From DASSUW01 sp963730535 (lineage in GTDB: Bacteria > Actinomycetota > Thermoleophilia > Solirubrobacterales > Solirubrobacteraceae), in the NCBI GenBank assembly GCA_963730535.1, contig CAVSRU010000010.1, positions 1 to 64,000 on the forward strand: a stretch of DNA of 64,000 nucleotides, in the 5' to 3' direction. Position numbers and translations under genes: made by a program. This document shows, one piece after another, positions 7,648 to 16,137 of this stretch. Each line of letters starts with the position of its first letter. Within the stretch, counting starts at the first letter, position 1. Under the pieces are notes generated by a model, which had not been told where the DNA came from, ran no database searches, and saw nothing but the letters and a program-made list of their open reading frames with translations.

Positions 7648-8403
7648 TCAGACCGCCGTGTACGCCCCGTCGATGACGATGCTCTGGCCGGCGAGGTACG
7701 AGGACGCGTCCGAGCAGAGGAAGACGACGACCCCGTCCAGGTCCTGCGGCTCGCCCATGCGCCCGAGCGGGATCATCCCGCGCCAGCGCTCGGCGAGCTC
7801 CGGGTTCGCCTCCGTGAACTGCCGCGTCATGTCGGACAAGAAGTAGCCGGGAGCGATGGCGTTGACGCGCACGCCGAGGTCGGCCCACTCGACCGCGAGC
7901 GACTTCGTGAGCTGGTCCACCGCCGCCTTGGAGGCGTTGTAGGACGTCTGGTGCTGGGGGACGTTCACGACGCGGCCGGACATCGAGGACACGTTGACGA
8001 TCGCGCCGGGGTGGCCACCGTCACGGCACGCGCGTCCGAGCGCCTGGCAGCACAGGAACGTGCCCGTGAGGTTGATGTCGATCACCCGTCGCCACGACTC
8101 AGGGCTGACGTCGAGGCTGTCCTCCCAGACGGTGACGCCCGCCGCGTTGACGAGCAGGCTGGGGCTGCCCAGGACCTCCGCGACCCGGGCGAACGCGGCC
8201 GCGACGCTCTCGGCCGACGTGACGTCGGCCCTCACGCCGACCGCGTCCACGCCCAGCGCCTCGGCGCTCGCCTCGACCTCCTCGAGCAGGTCCAGCAGCC
8301 CGACGCGCACGCCGTGCCGGGCGAGCGCGCGCGCCATCGACAGCCCGAGCCCCCGCGCACCCCCGGAGACCACGGCCACCTTGCCCGCCAGGTCGTCGAA
8401 CAC
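7648..8403 (-). CDS. SDR-family oxidoreductase (3-oxoacyl-ACP reductase/sorbitol dehydrogenase-like)
   Basis: 251 residues. Classical SDR: SGGARGLGLSMA for NAD(P) binding, an acidic Asp after beta-2 (GLLDLLEEVEAS) favouring NAD, VNAAGV, catalytic Ser in VNVSSMSG, YNASK, and the C-terminal SDASSYLAGQSIVIDGAYT. First gene of the reverse-strand operon with the class II aldolase and a second SDR. The NAD preference is inferred from the Asp. A cupin on the same strand ends 39 bases upstream and may belong to the same transcript. Confidence 0.88.
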   Translation of the reverse strand: MFDDLAGKVAVVSGGARGLGLSMARALARHGVRVGLLDLLEEVEASAEALGVDAVGVRADVTSAESVAAAFARVAEVLGSPSLLVNAAGVTVWEDSLDVSPESWRRVIDINLTGTFLCCQALGRACRDGGHPGAIVNVSSMSGRVVNVPQHQTSYNASKAAVDQLTKSLAVEWADLGVRVNAIAPGYFLSDMTRQFTEANPELAERWRGMIPLGRMGEPQDLDGVVVFLCSDASSYLAGQSIVIDGAYTAV

Positions 8404-8442
8404 CCTTCCCTCCTCGGTCGTCTACGCGGCGATCATGACCGA

Positions 8443-8838
8443 TCACTCGCCGCCGTCGGGCCACGCCACTTCGGTCGGCATGCCGTCGCCGCCCTCCGGC
8501 TTCGGCCCGCCCACCGCGATCAGCTCGAGCCCGTCGGGGCCGGACGCGAAGGCCCGCACGACCGCGGGCGCGATCCGCACGACATCCCACTGGCGGATCT
8601 CGCGCACCTCGTCGTCGAGCAGGACACGGCCCGAGCCTGCGACCACAACGTACGCCTCCTCCTGCTCGCGGTGGCTGTGGCCCACGGGGTTGCGCGTGTC
8701 CGGCGCGTAGCGCCAGTGGCTCACGCCCAGGTCGCGCGACCCGAGCAACTTGCGGCCGAAGCGCCCTTCCAGGCCTGGCACCTTCCCCTCGACGGAGTCG
8801 TCGATCTCGAGCAGGTTCACGATCGCGTAGTCGGGCAC
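8443..8838 (-). CDS. Cupin-domain protein
   Basis: 131 residues starting at GTG 8838, chosen because AAGGAG lies 6 bases upstream; an in-frame ATG at 8874 lacks an SD. Single cupin: motif 1 in NPVGHSHREQEEAYVVVAGSGRVLLDDE with His/His/Glu metal ligands, motif 2 in IRQWDVVRIAPAVVRAFASG, which lacks the usual second-motif His. It could be a small-molecule binding or isomerase domain for the adjacent SDR/aldolase operon. The function is not known. Confidence 0.8.
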   Translation of the reverse strand: MPDYAIVNLLEIDDSVEGKVPGLEGRFGRKLLGSRDLGVSHWRYAPDTRNPVGHSHREQEEAYVVVAGSGRVLLDDEVREIRQWDVVRIAPAVVRAFASGPDGLELIAVGGPKPEGGDGMPTEVAWPDGGE

Positions 8839-8892
8839 GGGTTTCTCCTTCACGGGAAGTCGGTCGGTGCGCATTGTTGCGAGGCTGTACTC

Positions 8893-9495
8893 GTGACCGA
8901 GCTCCTGGCCTTCATCGGCGTCGCGGCCGTGGTCATCGTCACGCCGGGGCAGGACACGGCGCTGACGATCCGCAACACGCTGGCCGGCGGGCGGGGCGCC
9001 GGATGCCGGACGGCGGTCGGCGTGGTGGCCGGCCAGGCGGTGTGGGCGCTGGCGGCGAGCCTCGGCGTAGCGGCGCTGGTGGTCGCCTCGGAGCCGGCGT
9101 TCGTGGCCTTGAAGCTCGCCGGGGCCGCGTATCTCGTCTTCCTCGGCGGCCAGGCGCTGCTGGCGGCGGCTCGGGGGCGCCCGCACGACGCCGGCGGTCA
9201 CGGCACGGCGGGCGGGCGGGAGCTGCGGCAGGGGCTGCTGAGCAACCTCGCCAACCCGAAGATGGCCGTCTTCTTCACGAGCCTGCTGCCGCAGTTCGGG
9301 GAGACGTTCCCGGCGCTGCTCGGCCTCGGGCTGCTGTTCTGCGCGATGACGCTCGCCTGGCTGTGCGCGTACGCAGGAGTGGTGGCCCGGGCCGGCGATG
9401 CGCTGCGGCGCCCGCGGGTGCGGCGCACCCTCGACGCGCTGACGGGCGGCGTCCTCGTCGCGCTCGGCGCACGACTCGCCACCGCGACGCGATGA
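8893..9495 (+). CDS. LysE/RhtB-family exporter
   Basis: 200 residues from GTG 8893. The family signature is present near the start, TPGQDTALTIRNTLAGGRGAG, followed by about six hydrophobic segments and the conserved LSNLANPKMAVFFTSLLPQF. LysE/RhtB proteins export amino acids or homoserine lactone-like compounds; the substrate here is unknown. It is divergent from the cupin gene with 54 bases between starts, and is followed by a perfect 13-bp hairpin terminator. Confidence 0.9.
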   Translation: MTELLAFIGVAAVVIVTPGQDTALTIRNTLAGGRGAGCRTAVGVVAGQAVWALAASLGVAALVVASEPAFVALKLAGAAYLVFLGGQALLAAARGRPHDAGGHGTAGGRELRQGLLSNLANPKMAVFFTSLLPQFGETFPALLGLGLLFCAMTLAWLCAYAGVVARAGDALRRPRVRRTLDALTGGVLVALGARLATATR

Positions 9496-9527
9496 CGAGG
9501 CTCAGACCAACAGCGCGACGCTGACGT

Positions 9528-9558
9528 CGGAGAGCTCCGCGCTAGGCGGAGCTCTCCG
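9528..9558. terminator. Perfect hairpin, bidirectional terminator
   Basis: Arms 9528-9540 and 9546-9558 are exactly complementary over 13 bases with a GCTAG loop. It lies between the 3' ends of the LysE gene and the convergent secreted-protein gene and can serve both. Confidence 0.75.
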
Positions 9559-9571
9559 GGCAGTGGGGCGG

Positions 9572-9935
9572 TCAGGCGGCGGTCCGGAGCCCGCGCCTGC
9601 GATTCGCGAGCGTCATCGCTCCGCCGCCGGCGAGGAGGACCATGGCGAGCGTCCCGCCGGCGCCGAGGCCGGCGTCCTCCCAGTCGATCCCGGCGCCCGA
9701 GGGCTCGGCGGCCGGAGCCGACGGCGCCGGGGCCGGCGCCGGCGCCGGGCACCTTGACGGTCGCGAAGGGCGAGAGGCACTCCTTGGTCGCAGGGTTCCG
9801 GCTGAAGTTCTGCGGGCACGGCGGCATCGACTGCTCGATGAGCGGCTGATGGATGTCGACGAACTTCGCCTGCGCAGTCGGCACTGCGACTGCGGCGAAC
9901 GCCAGCGCGATGGCCAGCGTGCGGATGAGGCTCAT
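9572..9935 (-). pseudogene. Small secreted protein with C-terminal membrane anchor, frameshifted in linker
   Basis: The start (ATG 9935) begins a clear signal peptide, MSLIRTLAIALAFAAVAVPTAQA, followed by a short Cys-containing mature region (MPPCPQNFSRNPATKECL). The frame breaks in a CCG/GGC repeat tract near 9745-9755. Shifting one base gives a Pro-Ala linker, the motif GAGIDWEDAGLGAGGTLA, a hydrophobic segment (MVLLAGGGAMTL) and a basic ANRRRG tail ending at TGA 9572-9574. Signal peptide, Pro/Ala linker, IDWEDA motif and membrane anchor are common in small surface proteins of Solirubrobacterales-like genomes. The break may be an indel error in the repeat tract. Confidence 0.65.
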
Positions 9936-10021
9936 GGCTCGGTGCTCCTGTGGGTTGAAGGGATCCGAGCCGCAACGTTCCCGCCACGCCCTTGCACCCC
10001 GCCTACAGCCCGCCGACAGGC

Positions 10022-10927
10022 TCAGCGGTAACCGGTGGCGTCCGGCGGGCGGCCGGCGTCCTGGACCTCGACGAGGTAGCGCCAGCAGTCGGGCCGGGAG
10101 CCGTCGACGTCGGTGAAGCCGTACTCGCGCGCGAGCTCGCCCGACGAGAACGAGCCGCCGTTGCGGCGGTGGACGTCCGGGTCGGCGGCGAGGGCGGCGA
10201 CGGCGCGGCCGACGAACAGCGGGCTCTCGGAGATGGCGGCGAAGTGGGGGTTGGCCCCCTCGCGCCAGTTCGCCTCGCCGACGCCCATCGCCTCCAGCAT
10301 CATCTCCGAGCGCAGCCAGCCCGGCGTCAGCGCCACCGCCGTGCCGCCGTGCGGCGCGAGCTCGTGGCCCTGCGCGAACGCGAGCCGCAGGACGGCGCTC
10401 TTGACGAGGTCATAGAACGCCGAGTTGCGGTAGTTCGCCGCGTTGTACTCGCGCGTGCCGTCGGTCATCTCGACCACCAGCCCGCCCGGCCGGCGGATCA
10501 GCAGCGGGAGCGCGAAGTGGCTGGTGATGAGGTGGGTGTCGATCGCGAGCCGCAGCATCTTCAGGCCGTTGTCGAGGTCGTGCTCCCACACCGGGGTGTC
10601 CCACTCGAACAGCCGCTCACCGCCCCAGACGTCGTTGACGAGCACGTCGAGCCGCCCCTGCTCGGCGTCGATCCGCTCCACGAGCGCGCGCACCGCGTCC
10701 GCCTCGAGGTGGTCGACCGCGACGGCGATCCCGGCGCCGCCCGCGGCGCTGACGAGGTCGGCGGTCTCCTCGATCGTCTCCGGGCGGTCGTACTCCGAGC
10801 GCCGCGAGCGGGTGCTGCGGCCGGTGCAGTACACGGTCGCCCCGGCCTCGCCGAGCGCGACCGCGATGCCGCGGCCCGCGCCGCGCGTCGCGCCCGCGAC
10901 GAGCGCGACCTTGCCTTCCAGCGTCAT
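10022..10927 (-). CDS. SDR-family oxidoreductase
   Basis: 301 residues from ATG 10927, with AGGAGG seven bases upstream. Atypical-length SDR: nucleotide motif AGATRGAGRGIAVALG, CTGRSTR after beta-2, LVNDVWGGE in place of NNAG, YDLVKSAVLRLAF with the catalytic Tyr and Lys, and ALTPGWLRSEMML. These features match a defined SDR subgroup (often about 300 residues, YxxxK). The upstream EamA gene ends 4 bases inside this start (ATGA), so exporter and reductase are co-transcribed. Substrate unknown. Confidence 0.85.
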   Translation of the reverse strand: MTLEGKVALVAGATRGAGRGIAVALGEAGATVYCTGRSTRSRRSEYDRPETIEETADLVSAAGGAGIAVAVDHLEADAVRALVERIDAEQGRLDVLVNDVWGGERLFEWDTPVWEHDLDNGLKMLRLAIDTHLITSHFALPLLIRRPGGLVVEMTDGTREYNAANYRNSAFYDLVKSAVLRLAFAQGHELAPHGGTAVALTPGWLRSEMMLEAMGVGEANWREGANPHFAAISESPLFVGRAVAALAADPDVHRRNGGSFSSGELAREYGFTDVDGSRPDCWRYLVEVQDAGRPPDATGYR

Positions 10928-11796
10928 GGTGCCTCCTGGGTCGGTGTCCGGACGGCGAGGACCGCCCCCAGCACGAGCGCGCCCCCGGCGAGCTGCGCGC
11001 CTCCCAGCGACTCGCCGAAGGCGACGAACGCGAGCGCGACGGTCACCACCGGCTCGAGCGTCGAGAGGATCGACGCGGCCGCCGGGCCGGCGAGCCGCAG
11101 GCCCGCGAAGAAGAGGGAGATGGCCGCGACGGTCGACACGGCCGCGAGCCCGCCGAGCCAGCCGAAACCCGCCGCGGTCACGGCCGTCGGATGGAGGTCG
11201 CCGGCGGCGACGGCACCCAACGTCAGCGAGCATGCGGCGCCGGTGCAGACGAGCGCGCCGAGCGCCAGCGGGCCGATCCGCCCGGCGACGCCCTGCGAGA
11301 CGAGGATGTACGCGCTGTAGACGACCGCCGTCCCCAGCGCCAGCACGGTTCCGACGGGGTCGAGCGCGCCCGCGGCGGCTCCCGCCAGGACGAGCACGAG
11401 CCCGGCCGAGGCGAGTGCCAGGGCGAGCGCCGTTCGGCGGCTCGCCGCCTCACGGCCGAGCGCGACGGCAGCCACGGTGACGATCACGGGATAGGTGTAG
11501 ACGAGCAGCGAGAGCAGCGAGGCGTCGAGACGGTCGAGGGCCGCGAAGTAGCCGCCGGCTTGCGCGCCGTAGCCGACCGCGCCGAGCACGAGCGCCATGC
11601 CGACGTCGCGCCGGCGCAGCGCCCGCAGGCGCCCGGAGCGGCGCAGCATGAGCAGCCAGAAGAGCGCGGCCGCGAGCACGAACCGGGTCGTCAGCAGCGT
11701 GCCGACGGTCGCGCCCTCGTCGTAGGCGAGCTTGCCGAAGATCGCCATCGAGCCGAAGGCGGCAGCGGAGGCGAGGCAGAGCAGCGAGCCGGGCAT
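10924..11796 (-). CDS. EamA/DMT-family transporter
   Basis: 290 residues with ten predicted membrane segments in two EamA repeats. Repeat one starts LCLASAAAFGSMAIFGKLAYDEG; repeat two has VGTVLALGTAVVYSAYILVSQ and ends with STLEPVVTVALAFVAFGESL, the typical EamA motif. Such proteins export amino acids, nucleosides or other metabolites. It is divergent from a LysR regulator with a 76-base gap, the classic arrangement of a LysR-controlled exporter, and is translationally coupled to the downstream SDR. Confidence 0.88.
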   Translation of the reverse strand: MPGSLLCLASAAAFGSMAIFGKLAYDEGATVGTLLTTRFVLAAALFWLLMLRRSGRLRALRRRDVGMALVLGAVGYGAQAGGYFAALDRLDASLLSLLVYTYPVIVTVAAVALGREAASRRTALALALASAGLVLVLAGAAAGALDPVGTVLALGTAVVYSAYILVSQGVAGRIGPLALGALVCTGAACSLTLGAVAAGDLHPTAVTAAGFGWLGGLAAVSTVAAISLFFAGLRLAGPAAASILSTLEPVVTVALAFVAFGESLGGAQLAGGALVLGAVLAVRTPTQEAP

Positions 11797-11872
11797 GGCA
11801 CGCGATGCTGCCGGAGCTTCTCATTAGGAACGACTCCGATTTCTACACGTGATCCAGTAGCGTTGCTTGTCG

Positions 11873-12802
11873 ATGCTCGACCTCCGGCGCCTCCGCCTTC
11901 TCCACGAGTTGCACGCGCGCGGGACGATCGCGGCGGTCGCCGACGCGCTCCAGTTCACGCCCTCCGCAGTCTCCCAGCAGCTCGCGGTGCTCGAGCGCGA
12001 GGCGGGCGTGCCGCTGCTCGAGCCGGCCGGGCGCGGGGTGCGCCTGACCGACGCCGCGCTCGTCCTCGTGGGCCACGCCGGCGCCCTGCTGGAGCGGGCC
12101 GAGGTGGCTCAAGCGGAGCTGGCGGCCGCCGCCGGGCGGGTGGCCGGGCGCGGCCGGATCGCCTCCTTCCAGTCGGTCGCCCTGCGGCTCGCTGTCCCGG
12201 CGATGCAGGCGCTCGCCCGCGAGGCGCCGGCGCTCCGGTGCGAGCTGATCGAGGCTGAGCCCGAGCAGTCGCTGCCCGCGCTCGCGCTCGGCGATGTCGA
12301 CCTCGTGCTGGCCGACGAGTGGCAGCACCAGCCGCTCGCGCGGCCCGCCGGGGTCGAGCGCGAGGACCTGTGCACCGATCCCGTGCGCGTCGTGCTGCCC
12401 GCGGACCACCCCGCGGCGCGGCGCCACGCCGCCGCCGTGCCGCTGGGCGAGCTCGCCGGCGAGGCCTGGGCGACGGGGCACCGCGAGACGGGCTGGGAGG
12501 AGATCACCAACCGGACCTGCCGCGAGCTCGGGGGCTTCGATCCCGACCTCCGCCACCGCACCAACGACAGCGTCACGAGCCTCGCGCTGGTCGCCGGCGG
12601 CCAGGCCGTGACGCTGCTCCCGGACCTCGTGCGGCCCGGCGCGCACCCCGGCATCGCCGTCCGCGACATCGCCGGGGGCTCGGTGCAGCGGACGATCTTC
12701 GCCGCGACCCGCGCCGCCGACGCCGATCGCCCGTCGGCACAGGCGCTGCTGGCCGCCGTCCGCGCCGCCGCCGCTGACCTCGGCTGGCCCGTTCAGCCGT
12801 AG
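11873..12802 (+). CDS. LysR-family transcriptional regulator
   Basis: 309 residues from ATG 11873. The N-terminal winged HTH (LRRLRLLHELHARGTIAAVADALQFTPSAVSQQLAVLEREAGV) is canonical, followed by the linker helix and the two-lobed effector domain (ALGDVDLVLADEWQHQP, VRVVLPADHPAARR, NDSVTSLALVAGGQAVTLLPDL). It is expected to regulate the divergent EamA-SDR operon. I could not pick out a convincing T-N11-A operator in the 76-base gap. The 3' end overlaps the convergent M48 protease gene by 10 bases. Confidence 0.9.
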   Translation: MLDLRRLRLLHELHARGTIAAVADALQFTPSAVSQQLAVLEREAGVPLLEPAGRGVRLTDAALVLVGHAGALLERAEVAQAELAAAAGRVAGRGRIASFQSVALRLAVPAMQALAREAPALRCELIEAEPEQSLPALALGDVDLVLADEWQHQPLARPAGVEREDLCTDPVRVVLPADHPAARRHAAAVPLGELAGEAWATGHRETGWEEITNRTCRELGGFDPDLRHRTNDSVTSLALVAGGQAVTLLPDLVRPGAHPGIAVRDIAGGSVQRTIFAATRAADADRPSAQALLAAVRAAAADLGWPVQP

Positions 12803-14652
12803 ATCTTCGAGCCCTCGACCTTGGCCACGCGGCGCCGGAGCTTGCGCGACCGGAACGGGACGGTGGCCACGAACAGCGCCCCGGGGACCTCGATCTGCGC
12901 CAGCAGGCGCTCGACCACCTCGTCGGGATCGCTGCTCCCCCAGAGCACGAACTTCTGCCGGACGGCGACCAGGTACGCAGGATGCTCGGCGTCGAGGTGC
13001 CGCATACGGCGGCGGACGAGATGGCCCCGCTTGATCTCGCGGTCCTCGGACAGCACGCGCCGGATGCCGTCGACGACGTCGGCATCGAGCCCGTGCGGCA
13101 CGAACTGCTCGTCGTCGCCGAGGGCGTTCCGCTCCGCCTCCGCGGCGTCGAGCAGCTCGCCGTGCGCCCGCGCCCGCTCGACGTAGCGCTGAGCCTCCGG
13201 CTCGCGGTCGTGCGCCACGAGGAACTCGTAGGCGAGCTGGCACGACGGCAGGACCGCCTCGAGGTCGGCGTCCATCGCGCGATCGAGGTGCTCGAGCCCG
13301 TCGTCGTCGCCGCTCTCGAGCAGCGCCATCCCGAGCCAGTAGTGGGCGACGGGGTGGGCGGGCTCGGCGTCGAGCGCCGCTCGCAGGTGGCGCACCGACT
13401 CGTCGCGTTCCTCGAAGCGCGCGGCGAGCTGGCCGGCCTCGACATGCTCGGCGGCGCTCAGGTCGTGCCGGGGCCGCAGCTCGTCGTAGCGGGCGCGGGC
13501 TGCCTGCGCCTCCTCGTGGCGCTCGCGCCACGGCTCTGCGGCCAGTGAGTGCCACTCGCGGTCGAAGTGCTCGACGAGCGACTGCTCGTGCGGGCCGAGG
13601 AAGGCCTCGGCGGCCGTGGGCTCGGGCCGCTCGCTGCCCAGCGCCACTGCCTGCTCCGGCTCGACGCCGAGCGCGTTCAGGCGATCGCCGAGCGCGGGAT
13701 GGGTGTCGCCCGTGTCGGTCTCGCGCTGCAGCGCCGCCTCCAAGACCTTCTCGGCGTCGCCGCCGGCCGCCTCCGGCAGCTGCTCGCGCAATGCGGTGTA
13801 CGTGCTGACCGGCGCCTGCGGCTCGCGCTCGGCGCGCTCGTGCAGCGCCGGCCAGAAGCGGCCGCCGAGCCAGGCGGCCACGGCCTCGCCGCGGACCAGG
13901 GCGCCGGCCGCGGCGGTGGTGCTCGCGGCGTCGGCGGACGCGCGGTCGGCCTCGTACTCATCCTGGCGCGCGAGCGCGAACGAGTAGGCGGCGAAGTACG
14001 GCGAGTACCAGGCGAAGAAGCGGCGGAACAGGGCGACGCCGCGGGAGCGGCGCTGCTCCAGCGCATCGAGCAGCTGGGCGTAGGTCTTGCGCAGCCGGTA
14101 GATCCAGCCCGCGAACCGCGAATGGTTGCCCGACAGGTGCCCGAGCTCGTGGGCGATCACCGCGGTGAACTGCTCCGGCGACAGCGCCTGGAGCATCGGC
14201 AGCCCGACGAGCAGGTAGTTGCGCTGCGGTCCTACGACGCCGAGCCTCGGAACCTGCACGACGCCGGCGTTGAGCGTGTCGTCGAGCAGCAGCTTGTGCA
14301 CCTTCGGTGCCTTCAGGCGGCGCCGCACGTCGTCGATCGTCTTCCACAGCTCAGGCGCGTCGTCGCGCCGCAGCTCCAGGCCGTCGGGCGCCGGGACCTT
14401 GAACGCCAGCGACCGCACGACCACGAAGATCAGGACGAGCAGCGGCCAGACGAACTTCAGAAGCACCGGCGACGCGGCGACCGCCACCGCCACGATGCCG
14501 CCGGCGCCGACCACGACGAGCAGCAGCATCCCGAGCAGATAGCCGTACCCGGCGGCGGCCAGGAGGCCGACGCGCACGCGATAACCGCGCGGATTCCGTG
14601 CCGCCACGCGCTCGAGCCGCCGTGCGAGCGCGTCCCACTCCTCCATATTCAT
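12793..14652 (-). CDS. M48-family membrane metallopeptidase with TPR-like region
   Basis: 619 residues. Two membrane segments (about 30-55 and 60-80) precede the catalytic domain, which has the zinc motif AVIAHELGHLSGNHSRFAGW (HExxH) and the downstream Glu in ARQDEYEADRASADAAS. The second half is helical and TPR-like (HLRAALDAEPAHPVAHYWLGMALLESGDDDGLEHLDRAM). M48 proteins such as HtpX act in membrane protein quality control. The TPR region may recruit substrates. The extra C-terminal domain makes this longer than classical HtpX. Confidence 0.87.
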   Translation of the reverse strand: MNMEEWDALARRLERVAARNPRGYRVRVGLLAAAGYGYLLGMLLLVVVGAGGIVAVAVAASPVLLKFVWPLLVLIFVVVRSLAFKVPAPDGLELRRDDAPELWKTIDDVRRRLKAPKVHKLLLDDTLNAGVVQVPRLGVVGPQRNYLLVGLPMLQALSPEQFTAVIAHELGHLSGNHSRFAGWIYRLRKTYAQLLDALEQRRSRGVALFRRFFAWYSPYFAAYSFALARQDEYEADRASADAASTTAAAGALVRGEAVAAWLGGRFWPALHERAEREPQAPVSTYTALREQLPEAAGGDAEKVLEAALQRETDTGDTHPALGDRLNALGVEPEQAVALGSERPEPTAAEAFLGPHEQSLVEHFDREWHSLAAEPWRERHEEAQAARARYDELRPRHDLSAAEHVEAGQLAARFEERDESVRHLRAALDAEPAHPVAHYWLGMALLESGDDDGLEHLDRAMDADLEAVLPSCQLAYEFLVAHDREPEAQRYVERARAHGELLDAAEAERNALGDDEQFVPHGLDADVVDGIRRVLSEDREIKRGHLVRRRMRHLDAEHPAYLVAVRQKFVLWGSSDPDEVVERLLAQIEVPGALFVATVPFRSRKLRRRVAKVEGSKIYG

Positions 14653-14691
14653 GAGCGAACGGATGCCCGGCGCGCAGCGGGGCCAAACCGA

Positions 14692-15177
14692 TCACCCGCA
14701 GCAGGGGCGCCGCTCGTGGCGTGCCCGCCGCGCGGCGCGCGTCACCCACGCGTTGATGTCGCGCAGGCCGAGCGCGAGCGCGACCGAGACGCGATGGCGG
14801 CCGTCGACGACGTAGTAGCCGCCGGGGCCTTCGACGATGGTGATCGGCGGCAGGCTGATGCCCCGCCGGTGTGCGAGCGCGATGCGCTCCCAGCGCGCCC
14901 GTACGAGCTCGGACGCGGGGCGGAAGCCGGCGTCGAAGTGCAGCGCCGGCTCGACCGTGCCGACGATCGATGCCAGCGGGACGACCTCGAGAATCGGTCG
15001 CCCACCGGGGAGCAGGGCGGCGGGGGGAAGCGTCGGCGGATGGCCCGGGTCGCGCCGGCGCCGGGCCAGCCAGCGGGCGGCGCGCCGCGCGGCCTGGGCA
15101 CGCCGCGCGCGCTGGAAGTCGGTCCGCGCGTCGAGCGTCGGGAGGCCCGTCGCGCGGCTGGTGGGGGAGCGGAGCAT
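14692..15177 (-). CDS. ParB/sulfiredoxin-like nuclease-fold protein, short form
   Basis: 161 residues. After a basic N-terminus it carries a ParB N-terminal-like domain: VVPLASIVGTVEPALHFDAGFRPAS, RWERIALAHRRG, LPPITIVEGPGGYYVVDGRHRVSVALALGL. The DGRHRVSVA block is the nucleotide-binding signature of ParB/Srx domains. There is no HTH or CTP-gate region, so chromosome partitioning is unlikely; such orphan domains may be nucleases or ATPases. A longer paralogue with the same motif order lies at 29556-30449. Confidence 0.7.
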   Translation of the reverse strand: MLRSPTSRATGLPTLDARTDFQRARRAQAARRAARWLARRRRDPGHPPTLPPAALLPGGRPILEVVPLASIVGTVEPALHFDAGFRPASELVRARWERIALAHRRGISLPPITIVEGPGGYYVVDGRHRVSVALALGLRDINAWVTRAARRARHERRPCCG

Positions 15178-15210
15178 GGAGTCGACGGTACGGCCGCGGG
15201 CGCGGTGGTT

Positions 15211-16071
15211 CTAGAACGAAACGGCCATTCTCGGAGCACGCGAGCGCAGCAGCGGCATGAACGACGCGCTGTGGTCGTGGCCGGGCCCGCACTGCTCCTC
15301 GATCTCGCGCAGGAACGTGCGCGGCGACAGGCCGGTCAGCCGCCGGCACTCCCGCGCCAGATGCGACTGGTCGGCGTAGCCGGCGTCGGCGGCGAGCCGC
15401 CCGAGGCCGTGCGCGACCGGCGTGCCCCGTCTGTGCAGCGCGAGCTGCGCCAGCGCCAGGAAGCCTTGGAAGCGCAGGATCCGGTGCAGTGTCTTGGGGG
15501 CGAGGCCGGTCGCCTCGTGGACCCGGCGGCGCAGCTGGCGCTCGGAGATCGACAGCTGCTCGGGCAGCGAGCCGACGTCGTGATCCTGCCACGGCATCAG
15601 CCGCCGGACGGCCTCGGCGACGAGTGGGTCCGGGCTGCCGGCCACGAGCAGCCGGTGGGTGAGCTGCTGCTCGAGCACCGCGGCGGCCAGCTCCGGCGTC
15701 TCCGCGGCGGCCACGCGCTCGCCGAGCGCCCGCGCGGCCCGGCCCCACAGCTCGTCGGCGGCGATGGTGCGGTCGCTCAGCTCAGCCGGCGGCGCGCCGA
15801 GCAGGAACGGGCCGACGCCGGGCCGCAGGCGCGCACCGACCACGACGCTGCCAGACGCGAGGACCGAGACGACGGGCCCCGTCCGCGGGCCGACCAGCTC
15901 CGCGTCCGCGCCCACCCGGCACACGAGCTCGACGCTCCCGTTCGGGACGGTGCGATGCGTGTACGGAGGGGCGTCCGGCGCGACCCGCTGGATCCACACG
16001 GCGGACACGACGCCGGCAAGCGCGGGCGCCGGCGCTCGCTCGTGGTAGCTCTGCTCGAGGATCGGCGCCAT
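15211..16071 (-). CDS. AraC-family transcriptional regulator
   Basis: 286 residues. The C-terminal 100 residues hold two AraC HTHs: LPEQLSISERQLRRRVHEATGLAPKTLHRILR and RLAADAGYADQSHLARECRRLTGLSPRTFL. The N-terminal half (THRTVPNGSVELVCRVG, LAGVVSAVWIQR) matches the DUF6597-type sensory domain common in actinobacterial AraC proteins. It is divergent from the GH3 glucosidase gene with 66 bases between starts, so it probably controls that gene. The effector is unknown. Confidence 0.88.
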   Translation of the reverse strand: MAPILEQSYHERAPAPALAGVVSAVWIQRVAPDAPPYTHRTVPNGSVELVCRVGADAELVGPRTGPVVSVLASGSVVVGARLRPGVGPFLLGAPPAELSDRTIAADELWGRAARALGERVAAAETPELAAAVLEQQLTHRLLVAGSPDPLVAEAVRRLMPWQDHDVGSLPEQLSISERQLRRRVHEATGLAPKTLHRILRFQGFLALAQLALHRRGTPVAHGLGRLAADAGYADQSHLARECRRLTGLSPRTFLREIEEQCGPGHDHSASFMPLLRSRAPRMAVSF

Positions 16072-16137
16072 GTCGAACTGAGACCGAGAGGCGCGGCAAA
16101 GATCATCGGTGGCGCGCGCACGGCATCATCCCGCCCC

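Noticed and set aside
11797..11872. LysR T-N11-A operator in the EamA/LysR gap
   Set aside because: Several weak matches but no clear dyad; not reported as a feature.
13549..16137. Very long open frame upstream of and in phase with the GH3 gene (would give a 1670-residue protein)
   Set aside because: It runs antisense through the M48, ParB-like and AraC genes with an Arg/Ala/Gly-rich, unlike-protein composition. GH3 homology begins right at ATG 16138.
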